A stretch of DNA of 13,386 bases from Actinomycetota bacterium (GTDB lineage Bacteria; Actinomycetota; Acidimicrobiia; Acidimicrobiales; Acidimicrobiaceae): NCBI GenBank assembly GCA_027318945.1, contig DAHVOF010000122.1:1-13386 (forward strand). Direction: 5' to 3'. Position numbers and translations under genes: made by a program. This document shows, piece after piece, positions 7,306-13,386 of the stretch. Every line of letters begins with the position of its first letter. The stretch's first letter is position 1. A model generated the notes under the pieces. That model did no database searches and was not told the origin of the DNA. It saw nothing but the letters and a program-made list of their open reading frames with translations.

Positions 7306-8347
7306 CGCCAGCCGAATCAAAGGTTGCCATCTCAACCAGTGTCCTCACCGCAGACTGGATTATAGGAACACTGAGACAAGCTCCAGTACCCTCACCTAGC
7401 CGCAGATCGAGAACGAGCACAGGCTTCAAGCCCAGGAAGTCCAGCGCCTTTTTAGCGCCCGGCTCTTGGGAAAGATGGCCGGCAATAAGGTAGCCTCTCA
7501 CCTCGGGAGCGGTCTCGCACGCCACCACGGCAGCCGCATCGGCGATAACGCCGTCCAACACGACAGGTACGCGTCGCAGTGACCCTGCCAAAATCAGACC
7601 TACCATACCAGCTATCTCCAAACCACCCATCGACGCCAAAACCTCGATGGGATCGGAAAGAGATCCTTCTCTGGTACGTGCATGAGCGGATTCGATCGCT
7701 TTCACCTTCAGCGCAAGGTGAAGATCGTCTATCCCCGTCCCCCTTCCGGTGGTCTCGTCCACAGGCGACTTGACAAACCACGATATCAACGCCGCCGAGG
7801 GAGTAGTGTTGCCAATCCCCATATCTCCGATCACTAGAAGATCGCATCCAGCGTCTATCACCGAGTTCGCCACATCAAAACCAGCCTGAACCGCTCTTTC
7901 CACCTCGTCAAGCGTCATTGCCGGCTTTTTCGCTAGATTGTCGGTACCACGACGAATCTTCTTGTTAACGATCCCGGCATAGCCCGATGTGTCACCAGCA
8001 ACCCCAATATCGATAACCTGTATCACGGCACCCACTTGCTTTGCGATCGCATTAATGGCTGCCCCTCCATTGAGGAAATTGGCAACCATCTGCGTCGTCA
8101 CCTCCTGCGGCCACGGGGTGATTCCCTCCTCAATGACGCCATGATCAGAGGCAAACACACACACAACTGGCGACGATGGCACCCTAGGTGGAAACTCGGT
8201 GGATATCGCGCTGATTTGAGCCGATATTGTCTCAAGAAATCCCAAAGCTCCGGCCGGCTTCGTTAGGACCTTCTGCCGTTCCAATCCTTTGTCGAAGTTG
8301 ACTGCCGAGGGGGGCTCGATCAACCCCATAGCTTCTCTGAAATTCAC
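7292..8347 (-). CDS. cobT: Nicotinate-nucleotide--dimethylbenzimidazole phosphoribosyltransferase
   Basis: 351 aa from the GTG at 8347-8345. It makes alpha-ribazole phosphate from nicotinate mononucleotide and dimethylbenzimidazole, activating the lower ligand of cobalamin. Conserved stretches (numbered from this start) include FASDHGVIEEGITPWPQEVT at about 65-84, GDMGIGNTTPSAAL (174-187), GRGTGIDD (201-208), GGLEIAGMVG (241-250), LDGVIADAAA (264-273) and RLGEGTGA (316-323), whose Glu319 matches the family catalytic base. The frame is open to a TTG at 8374, which adds nine residues. The GTG is preferred because a clean AGGAG (8359-8355) lies 7 nt before it. No other cobalamin genes are present, so this may be an isolated salvage or assembly step. 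It lies 70 nt after the gtrA-like gene on the same strand. Confidence 0.94.
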   Translation of the reverse strand: MNFREAMGLIEPPSAVNFDKGLERQKVLTKPAGALGFLETISAQISAISTEFPPRVPSSPVVCVFASDHGVIEEGITPWPQEVTTQMVANFLNGGAAINAIAKQVGAVIQVIDIGVAGDTSGYAGIVNKKIRRGTDNLAKKPAMTLDEVERAVQAGFDVANSVIDAGCDLLVIGDMGIGNTTPSAALISWFVKSPVDETTGRGTGIDDLHLALKVKAIESAHARTREGSLSDPIEVLASMGGLEIAGMVGLILAGSLRRVPVVLDGVIADAAAVVACETAPEVRGYLIAGHLSQEPGAKKALDFLGLKPVLVLDLRLGEGTGACLSVPIIQSAVRTLVEMATFDSAGVSEA

Positions 8348-8354
8348 GCCAGGT

Positions 8355-8359
8355 CTCCT
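8355..8359 (-). promoter_or_regulatory. Ribosome binding site deciding the cobT start
   Basis: AGGAG on the minus strand lies 7 nt upstream of the GTG at 8347-8345. It falls inside the reading frame that would be used if translation began at the further-upstream TTG (8374-8372), which has no comparable site. This favours the shorter 351-residue protein. Confidence 0.6.
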
Positions 8360-8417
8360 AACCGCCCACCGCAACCGCGATTCTCAAACGGGTATCTGAC
8401 AGGATAACCTTGGACAG

Positions 8418-8921
8418 CTAGTCGAGCAAATTGACGAGGTCGGAGTCGTCCTTGTTGGCAAACAGGACCTTGTTGAAAATGATGAATTTCCCAATCCACA
8501 AGACCCCAAAAGCTCCAATCGAAGCAGCATTGACTGCGATAGCTACCTGGAGATTCTTGAACTGGTGAACGGTGGAAAAATGATCAGCAGCGGCAACCGC
8601 CCATAGGGAAAGGATAAGCCCCAGGAACGCCAACCCCCAAAACGGGACTATTTCTTTCAATATGTGCGACTTCCCGGTCTTTCCCCATGCCCAAGCCCTG
8701 TTCATATAGTACGAGGGCAGAGCTGAAACCGCCACGGCCACAAAATTGCACGTGGTGGCCGACCACAAATGCAGAACTCCAAAGGATAGAAATAGAATCG
8801 CCTGAGAGATCACCACCGACACTACAGATGCGACTGTATATTTAAAGGCCTTCAAAGCAGTATCCGAGCTATCCAACCGATTTAGTATCACTCGTGGAAC
8901 GAAGCTTCTCAAAGACACCAA
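8418..8921 (-). CDS. GtrA-like family four-helix membrane protein
   Basis: 167 aa. It has four predicted membrane helices at about 26-49, 56-76, 90-111 and 124-150, short basic ends, and the GtrA-family mark at the end of helix 2 (ALPSYYMNRAWAWG, 67-80), matching the family's 'hxYxLNRxWxF' pattern. GtrA proteins are small integral membrane proteins linked to moving or flipping lipid-linked sugars for cell-surface polysaccharides. The substrate cannot be read from sequence, and no glycosyltransferase lies beside this copy. Start is TTG (8921-8919), or possibly the next codon GTG (8918-8916); a GGTAGG lies about 6 nt upstream. It sits between gltA and cobT on the same strand, with a hairpin in the 129-nt gap to gltA, so co-transcription with gltA is uncertain. 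Confidence 0.85.
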   Translation of the reverse strand: MVSLRSFVPRVILNRLDSSDTALKAFKYTVASVVSVVISQAILFLSFGVLHLWSATTCNFVAVAVSALPSYYMNRAWAWGKTGKSHILKEIVPFWGLAFLGLILSLWAVAAADHFSTVHQFKNLQVAIAVNAASIGAFGVLWIGKFIIFNKVLFANKDDSDLVNLLD

Positions 8922-8962
8922 TCTAAACCTACCGCATCCTTCCTAACGATCATTACGGTGAC

Positions 8963-8993
8963 ACTCTCCGAGAGGCGCAGCCTCCCAGAGAGT
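8963..8993 (-). terminator. Hairpin between gltA and the gtrA-like gene, possible terminator
   Basis: Two nested perfect stems: outer arms ACTCTC (8963-8968) and GAGAGT (8988-8993), inner arms GAGGC (8972-8976) and GCCTC (8980-8984), a 3-nt loop and a symmetric 3x3 internal bulge. It lies 57 nt after the gltA stop and 41 nt before the gtrA-like start. No U-tract follows on either strand, so it is not a classic intrinsic terminator. It may be a U-less terminator, an mRNA-processing or stabilising structure, or a leader element for the downstream gene. Confidence 0.45.
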
Positions 8994-9050
8994 TGGCCCA
9001 GCCCCGCCAAAGAGGCGCCGCCGGCAAGCCCATGCCACGCTGAAGCCAGT

Positions 9051-10325
9051 CTAGCGCTGATCGATCGGAACGTACTTTCGCTCGGCCTCCCCCGTGTAAA
9101 TCTGCCGTGGCCGCACGATCTTGGAATCTTGCTCAAGCAGCTCGACATAATGTGAAAGCCATCCTGAAACTCTCGGGATAGCAAACAAAACGGGAAACAT
9201 CTCGATCGGAAATCCCATTGCTTGGTAAATAAGCCCGGAGTAAAAATCTACGTTGGGGTATAGCTTCCGCGAGATGAAGTAGTCGTCAGAAAGAGCGACC
9301 TCCTCTAGTTTCAGGGCAATGTCCAGCAGAGGATTCTTGCCCGTTATCTCGAAAACGTCGTAAGCAACCTTCTTGATTATCCGCGCGCGAGGGTCATAGT
9401 TCTTATAAACCCTGTGGCCAAATCCTTGAAGCCGCTGCCCTCCCTTGCCTTCCTTCACACTCTTGATGAAGGGCTCCACATTATCCATCGAGCCGATCTC
9501 GGTCAGCATTTTGACAACAGCTTCATTAGCGCCACCATGGCGCGGTCCATATAGAGCCGAACATGCTGCCGCGGTGGAAGAATACGGATCCGAGTGCGCA
9601 GAACCTGCCGTCCTCATGGCAGTCGTTGAGCAGTTCTGCTCATGATCGGCATGCAGGATAAAAAGAACGTCGATCGCACGCACCAATGCTGGGTCGGCTT
9701 CGAAGTGAGGTTCGGCAATCTTCCACATCATGGAAAGAAAGTTGGCAGGGAACGAGAGCTCATTGTCGGGATAAACGAAAGGCATTCCAACAGAAAATCT
9801 GTGAGCTGCAGCAGCCAAGGTCGGCATCTTGGCTATCAAGCGAACTATCTGCTTCTCTCGAACATGAGGATCAAATATTTGCTTCGCATCTGAGTAGAAG
9901 GTCGATAAAGCGGCTACCGCAGAAACCAGCATACCCATCGGGTGCGCATCATAATGGAAGCCCTCAAGAAAACGTTTCCTTACGTTCTCATGAATGAACG
10001 TGTGATGTGTAACGTCGCGGACCCACGAGTCATATTGGGATGGAGTAGGCAACTCTCCCTTTAGCAGAAGATAGGCCACTTCAAGATACGTGGAATCTTC
10101 CGCAAGCTGCTCGATCGGATATCCCCTGTATCGCAGAATACCCGCATCACCATCAAGGTAGGTGATTGAACTTGATGTCATCGCCGTTGAGGTAAGTCCT
10201 GGATCATAAAACCAGATCCCCGGGAGCAATTTTTGCCACTCCGTTGAAGATACCCCGTCGTTGACAATTGGAATCTCGATGGACTTGCCAGATCGATTAT
10301 CCGTTATCGTAATGCTGTCAGGCAC
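9051..10325 (-). CDS. gltA: Citrate synthase (hexameric bacterial type)
   Basis: 424 aa, close to the length of E. coli GltA. It condenses acetyl-CoA and oxaloacetate to citrate, the entry step of the TCA cycle. Conserved parts are GDAGILRYRGYPIEQLAE at about 59-76, HADHEQNCSTTAMR (225-238), GPRHGGANEAV (260-270), GFGHRVYKNYDPRA (301-314) and NVDFYSG (358-364). His263, His304 and Asp360 occupy the catalytic His/His/Asp positions, and His225 the oxaloacetate-binding position. The roughly 50-residue N-terminal domain seen in the NADH-sensitive type II enzymes is present, but regulation cannot be inferred from that alone. The start is GTG (10325-10323), with AGGAAGG 7 nt upstream. The 187-nt region upstream should carry its promoter; no strong consensus is visible. 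Confidence 0.96.
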   Translation of the reverse strand: MPDSITITDNRSGKSIEIPIVNDGVSSTEWQKLLPGIWFYDPGLTSTAMTSSSITYLDGDAGILRYRGYPIEQLAEDSTYLEVAYLLLKGELPTPSQYDSWVRDVTHHTFIHENVRKRFLEGFHYDAHPMGMLVSAVAALSTFYSDAKQIFDPHVREKQIVRLIAKMPTLAAAAHRFSVGMPFVYPDNELSFPANFLSMMWKIAEPHFEADPALVRAIDVLFILHADHEQNCSTTAMRTAGSAHSDPYSSTAAACSALYGPRHGGANEAVVKMLTEIGSMDNVEPFIKSVKEGKGGQRLQGFGHRVYKNYDPRARIIKKVAYDVFEITGKNPLLDIALKLEEVALSDDYFISRKLYPNVDFYSGLIYQAMGFPIEMFPVLFAIPRVSGWLSHYVELLEQDSKIVRPRQIYTGEAERKYVPIDQR

Positions 10326-10451
10326 GATCCCGCCTTCCTAGGCTAAATCTCCGTTCCACAAGGGCATATCACGCGCCTTGCAGAATGCTTATTCAATCTT
10401 CGGCACCCTTTTTGCCGCAGACACAATTCAAATCTTAAAGGCACTTCGGCC

Positions 10452-10471
10452 AAAAAGAAGAAGTTTCCTTC
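10452..10471 (-). terminator. Weak candidate terminator after the GNAT gene
   Basis: Read on the minus strand, a 4-bp stem GAAG/CTTC with a GAAA tetraloop (10471-10460) is followed at once by TTCTTTTT (10459-10452). It lies about 41 nt after the acetyltransferase stop and well upstream of gltA. The U-rich tail and stable tetraloop fit, but the short A/T-containing stem makes it marginal. Confidence 0.3.
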
Positions 10472-10512
10472 GCTATTAATTTACAGCAAACTACCCCCCT
10501 AGTACCAAACGC

Positions 10513-10950
10513 TCAATCGGCGACGAGCCGGTAGACATTGGTCTCGCGTTGCACAAAACCCAATCCTCGATACAGTGAGTTAGCTTCTACCCTCGAGGGG
10601 CGGGATGTCAAATCGACAGACTTGGCGCCGTGAGATTCAGCCGTTTCTACCGCTTTAGCAACAAGGCTCCTACCGATTCCCCTTCCCCTGGCACTTGAGT
10701 CAACAATCACATCTTCTATCCAGGCCCTTATGCCGGTGGGAATGGGAAAAATGACCAGCGTCAGAGTCCCGATAATATCATCGGTCTCGCTGTCACTCGC
10801 GATCAGCAAATTGACACAATCATTCTCGATAAGCCGTCTCAAATCACCGAACTCAAGACGCTGCGACGAACTGGAAAGCTGGGGAACCAAGCGATTCATA
10901 GCGTCCAAAAGGTCCAAAGAAGGCGCTTCGACACGAGATACTTCGATCAC
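10513..10950 (-). CDS. GNAT-family N-acetyltransferase
   Basis: 145 aa, a single GNAT domain. It should transfer an acetyl group from acetyl-CoA to an amine; the substrate cannot be read from sequence. The acetyl-CoA pyrophosphate loop is clear: VIVDSSARGRGIGRSLV (81-97), with the R/QxxGxG/A core at RGRGIG (88-93). The second conserved half, LTSRPSRVEANSLYRGLGF (114-132), holds the usual NxLYxxxGF end. It resembles the many small stand-alone actinobacterial GNATs whose roles are unknown. The start is GTG (10950-10948) and the ribosome site is weak; an internal start cannot be excluded, though the N-terminal ExSRVEAP strand is expected in the fold. It is divergent from the PAC2 gene and upstream of gltA with a 187-nt gap. 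Confidence 0.85.
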   Translation of the reverse strand: MIEVSRVEAPSLDLLDAMNRLVPQLSSSSQRLEFGDLRRLIENDCVNLLIASDSETDDIIGTLTLVIFPIPTGIRAWIEDVIVDSSARGRGIGRSLVAKAVETAESHGAKSVDLTSRPSRVEANSLYRGLGFVQRETNVYRLVAD

Positions 10951-11065
10951 TTTCAGTTCTACCCCCGAGTTGGTTCAAAGAAGCCAAATTAATCTATCTC
11001 CAAATGTTCTCGAATGCTACACACCTCCTCGTTATGCGACTTCCCAGCAGTGGATTGCGACTCCG

Positions 11066-11071
11066 TAAAAT
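11066..11071 (+). promoter_or_regulatory. Candidate -10 element for the PAC2 gene
   Basis: TAAAAT matches the sigma-A -10 consensus at five of six bases. A transcript starting about 7 nt downstream would have a leader of roughly 29 nt to the ATG at 11107. There is no matching -35 hexamer at 16-18 nt spacing. If correct, it also argues against the upstream TTG at 11080, which would sit at the very start of the message. Confidence 0.3.
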
Positions 11072-11106
11072 TTCAATAGTTGTCGGAAAAGGAGTATCCT
11101 GGAGAG

Positions 11107-12006
11107 ATGGAAGACTTAGTTTGGCTGGACTCGATACCGTCTGAACTGCGCAGACCAATTCTCATTTGCGCGTTCTCTGGATGGAATGACGCAGCCGAGG
11201 CCGCGACGCTAGCCGTCGACTTTCTGCGCAAGAAACTGAACGCTACCGTCATCGCTGAAATCGACCCGGAAGAATTCTACGACTACACGATGATCAGGCC
11301 ACAGGTCACTCTTTCGGAGTCAATGATCCGAAAAATCAGGTGGCCCCGAACGTCGATCTCCGTCGCACACCTTGACTTTGTCGACCGCGACCTAATTTTC
11401 GTTAAGGGTCCCGAGCCACAACTGCGTTGGAAGAGGTTTGCGTCCACCCTTTTCGAACTCGCGGAGGATTTCGAAGTGGAAATGATCGTTTCCCTCGGAG
11501 CTCTACTCGCCGATTACCCCCATACGAGACCGATCCGAGTCGCGGTCACGTCGAACAATCCCGCAATGGCAGACAGGTACGGGCTTATCCCCTCTTCGTA
11601 TGAAGGTCCTACTGGAATTATCGGCGTTCTGACGTCATGGTTCGATAAAGGTGGGATTCCCGGAACATCGATTTGGGCAAACATCCCCCACTATATTGCG
11701 CAGACACCTTCGCCCAAAGGAGCACGGGCTTTAGTTGAAAAAGTGCTCGAACTCTTGGCCTTCAGGATTGACACGCTGGAACTCGACTTCGCTACAACTG
11801 AATACGACAGGCAAATTGCGTCAATAATTGAAAACGACGACGACGCCAAAGCATACATAGCCCAGCTTGAAGCTGCACGCGACATGGAGCAGAACGAACC
11901 GCATTCCATCAATCCTGGTGCGTTTGAGGAGCAGATCGAATCGGTAACGATTGATTCGCTCACCGAAGAGGTTCAAAACTTTTTGAAAAATCATCGAAAT
12001 GAGTGA
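11107..12006 (+). CDS. PAC2 family protein (proteasome-assembly-chaperone-like)
   Basis: 299 aa from ATG 11107. PAC2-family proteins share a fold with eukaryotic proteasome assembly chaperones; actinobacterial members of about 300 residues are common, but their role is not settled. Visible signatures (numbered from this start) are the N-terminal PILICAFSGWNDAAEAAT (17-34), FYDYTMIRPQV (57-67), FVKGPEPQLRW (about 97-107), SLGALLADYPHTRP (about 129-142), YEGPTGIIGVL (about 166-176) and an acidic C-terminal tail. The frame opens at a TTG (11080) that would add nine residues, but that codon has no ribosome site. The ATG has GGAGAG directly before it and GGAG 12 nt upstream, so neither start is ideal; family length favours the ATG. 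No Pup, Mpa or proteasome genes are in the window. An intrinsic terminator follows. Confidence 0.88.
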   Translation: MEDLVWLDSIPSELRRPILICAFSGWNDAAEAATLAVDFLRKKLNATVIAEIDPEEFYDYTMIRPQVTLSESMIRKIRWPRTSISVAHLDFVDRDLIFVKGPEPQLRWKRFASTLFELAEDFEVEMIVSLGALLADYPHTRPIRVAVTSNNPAMADRYGLIPSSYEGPTGIIGVLTSWFDKGGIPGTSIWANIPHYIAQTPSPKGARALVEKVLELLAFRIDTLELDFATTEYDRQIASIIENDDDAKAYIAQLEAARDMEQNEPHSINPGAFEEQIESVTIDSLTEEVQNFLKNHRNE

Positions 12007-12018
12007 CAGCTCTGCATT

Positions 12019-12054
12019 GGGCGCAAGCCGCAGCGACGGCGGCGCCCGTTTGTT
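12019..12054 (+). terminator. Intrinsic terminator of the PAC2 gene
   Basis: It begins 12 nt after the PAC2 stop codon. Outer arms are GGGCGC (12019-12024) and GCGCCC (12042-12047), with inner arms GCCG (12027-12030) and CGGC (12037-12040) around a 6-nt loop; only small bulges (AA on one side, G on the other) break the stem. The U-rich tail GTTTGTT (12048-12054) follows directly. It isolates the PAC2 gene from the degraded hydrolase downstream. Confidence 0.8.
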
Positions 12055-12182
12055 GGCCTAACCCTACCGCGTCGGGTACTTGGCAAGACTGCGTAGTGCC
12101 CCTATGCCTCCAATGCCGGAGTCGTTAAAAATTGATCTTTAATGCGGGGGAATCTCAATTGGCAGTGTGATCAGGGGGGCTT

Positions 12183-13386
12183 GTGAGTTGTAACGTGCTG
12201 AACATCCATTTTCGCGAGGGCCTTACGCTTGAAAAGGGGAAATACCCCGAATTCAGACCGAGAACAGAGATCGCGTAAGGAATTCTTCGAGACTACGACG
12301 TTGCCGTTACAATGCGTGACGGCGCAAAAATATATGTCGAAGTGTTCAGGCCGGAAGCCGAAAGAGAATTTCCGGCTTTACTTGCCTGGGCGCCGTACGG
12401 CAAGCACAGGCGAGTCAAATACAAATATTTCCCACCCTGCGGCGTATGCGACTCAGACCTCCCTGAGCTTGCTACGTTCGAAGCAGCTGATCCAAAATAT
12501 TGGTGCGCCCAGGACTACGCCGTCGTCTATGCGGACTCCTGAGGAGCTTGGCATTCCGAAGAAAACCTGACTCTCCGAAGCGACCGAGAAGCGCAAGACT
12601 GTTATGACCTTATTGAATGGGCCGGCGTGCAAACATGGTCGAATGGCAAAGTCGGAATGCATGGAGTTTCCTATTTGGCATGGAGCCAATGGAAAGCTGC
12701 AGCTCTAAACCCACCTCACCTTGCTGCAATGAATCCTTGGAAAGGAGTGACCGACTTTTACAGGGAACTGGCTTTTCACGCAGGAATTCCCGAGACTGAG
12801 TGCCTCGCTATGTGGCACCCGAGTGTAAGTTTCACTAAGACACAGGTAGAAGATCTGATCAAGATGGCAGAAGGTCACACACTTTTCGACGATTACTGGA
12901 AAAGCAAAAATGCGGACCTTTCCAGAATCACAGTTCCATGCTTCGCCGTTGCCAGCTGGGCCGACCATGGACTTCATACACGCGGGACGCTCGATGGCTT
13001 CAAGAAGATCTCCTCCGAACACAAATGTCTAATTATCCACGGACGCAAGAAATGGGGAAACTTCTACCAAAATGCAGAGCGGCAGAGACAGTTTTTCGAC
13101 ATGTTTTTAAAGGGAAAAGAATCTGAAATACGTTTCTGGCCCAAAGTGCTCCCGGAAGTCAGAGAACGTTACTACGTCGGCAACTTCCGAAAAAGCACGG
13201 CTTGGTCCCTCCCCGAGACACGTTATGAGAAGCTCTATCTCGACTCGGAAGAAAAAGCATGCGCTGGGACATCCCCAGAAAAGAATCAGAAACATGCTAT
13301 AGCACCTACCAAGATGCCGGCTCGACGTCTAGGGTCCAATTCGACCATATTTGGAGACATCAAGTCGAGCTTGTTGGAAACATGAA
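12183..13386 (+). pseudogene. Degraded CocE/NonD-family alpha/beta hydrolase (3' end beyond window)
   Basis: The family hydrolyses esters or amides, or is X-Pro dipeptidyl-peptidase-like; the substrate is unknown. The homologous reading frame is broken three times. TAA (12276-12278) interrupts KYPEFRPRTEIA*GILRDY. TGA (12540-12542) interrupts YAVVYADS*GAWHSEE, where the family normally has ADxRG. Near 13249-13258 the frame shifts: frame 0 soon becomes unrelated and closes at TGA 13383, while the frame from 13259 reads MRWDIPRKESETCYSTYQDA and continues SRVQFDHIW...VELVGNM, open to the window end. Between lesions the match looks complete, with VTMRDGAKIYVEVFRP, WSNGKVGMHGVSYLAWSQW, SWADHGLHTRG and HGRKKWGNFY. 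The triad codons are intact: Ser 12669-12671, Asp 12963-12965, His 13038-13040. The 5' end is uncertain; GTG 12183 after a G-rich run is the most upstream plausible start (in-frame TGA at 12168). Translation from ATG 12312 would make only a 76-residue stub. Confidence 0.88.

Noticed and set aside
8348..8417. Possible cobalamin riboswitch upstream of cobT
   Set aside because: The gap to the gtrA-like gene is only 70 nt, far shorter than a B12 riboswitch, and no B12-box-like conserved core is visible.
11024..11029. Perfect AGGAGG Shine-Dalgarno sequence on the minus strand upstream of the GNAT gene
   Set aside because: No ATG, GTG or TTG at proper spacing opens a frame of useful length: the nearest frames stop within a few codons, and it is about 75 nt from the GNAT start.
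12136..12164. TTGATC with a TCAATT at 17-nt spacing as a promoter for the hydrolase
   Set aside because: The -10 hexamer matches only three of six consensus bases, so the call would be arbitrary.
12540..12542. TGA in the hydrolase as selenocysteine or another recoding event
   Set aside because: The expected residue is Arg, not Cys/Sec or Trp. TGA serves as a normal stop in qcrA, qcrC, hemE and the PAC2 gene. A separate TAA and a frameshift in the same gene point to decay.
1..13386. Search by eye for CRISPR arrays, tRNA/rRNA genes, insertion sequences, attachment sites and phage or defence genes
   Set aside because: No regularly spaced repeats, transposase or integrase motifs, terminal inverted repeats or RNA-gene signatures were seen. 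Nearly all of the window is explained by chromosomal metabolic genes.

Overview
The window looks like ordinary chromosomal housekeeping DNA from an aerobic actinobacterium. The main evidence is a leftward ctaE-qcrC-qcrA-qcrB block whose QcrC is a membrane-anchored diheme cytochrome c and whose Rieske protein has three predicted N-terminal membrane helices, the actinobacterial bcc-aa3 arrangement. An actinobacterial-type HelD and PAC2 protein support this. G+C looks moderate by eye (about half) and many genes start with TTG or GTG. That would fit a moderate-GC lineage such as Acidimicrobiia, but this is inference and no marker settles it.

Layout. (1) 1-2428, minus strand: ctaE, qcrC, qcrA and the first 26 codons of qcrB, tightly packed (8-nt gap, then two stop/start overlaps). 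They encode cytochrome c oxidase subunit III and the bc1-type complex. (2) 2502-4682, minus: helD, an RNA polymerase recycling ATPase. (3) 4683-4855: divergent intergenic region with two short inverted repeats. (4) 4856-7305, plus: hemE and hemY, two successive late steps of heme synthesis, coupled by a GTGA overlap. (5) 7292-10325, minus: gltA (citrate synthase), a GtrA-like membrane protein and cobT (cobalamin lower-ligand activation). cobT converges on hemY and overlaps it by 14 bp. (6) 10513-10950, minus: a GNAT acetyltransferase. (7) 11107-12006, plus: a PAC2-family protein followed by a good intrinsic terminator. (8) About 12183 to the window end, plus: a broken CocE/NonD-family alpha/beta hydrolase with two in-frame stops and a frameshift, although its catalytic triad is intact.

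Functionally the window joins respiration (cytochrome bcc and oxidase subunits), production of the heme these enzymes carry, and entry into the TCA cycle. cobT, helD, the GNAT gene and the PAC2 gene look like independent neighbours. I found no CRISPR array, tRNA, rRNA, insertion sequence, phage gene or defence system, and no convincing undescribed system. The most informative non-routine observation is the hydrolase pseudogene, whose three lesions can be placed precisely and whose reading frame can be rebuilt across them.
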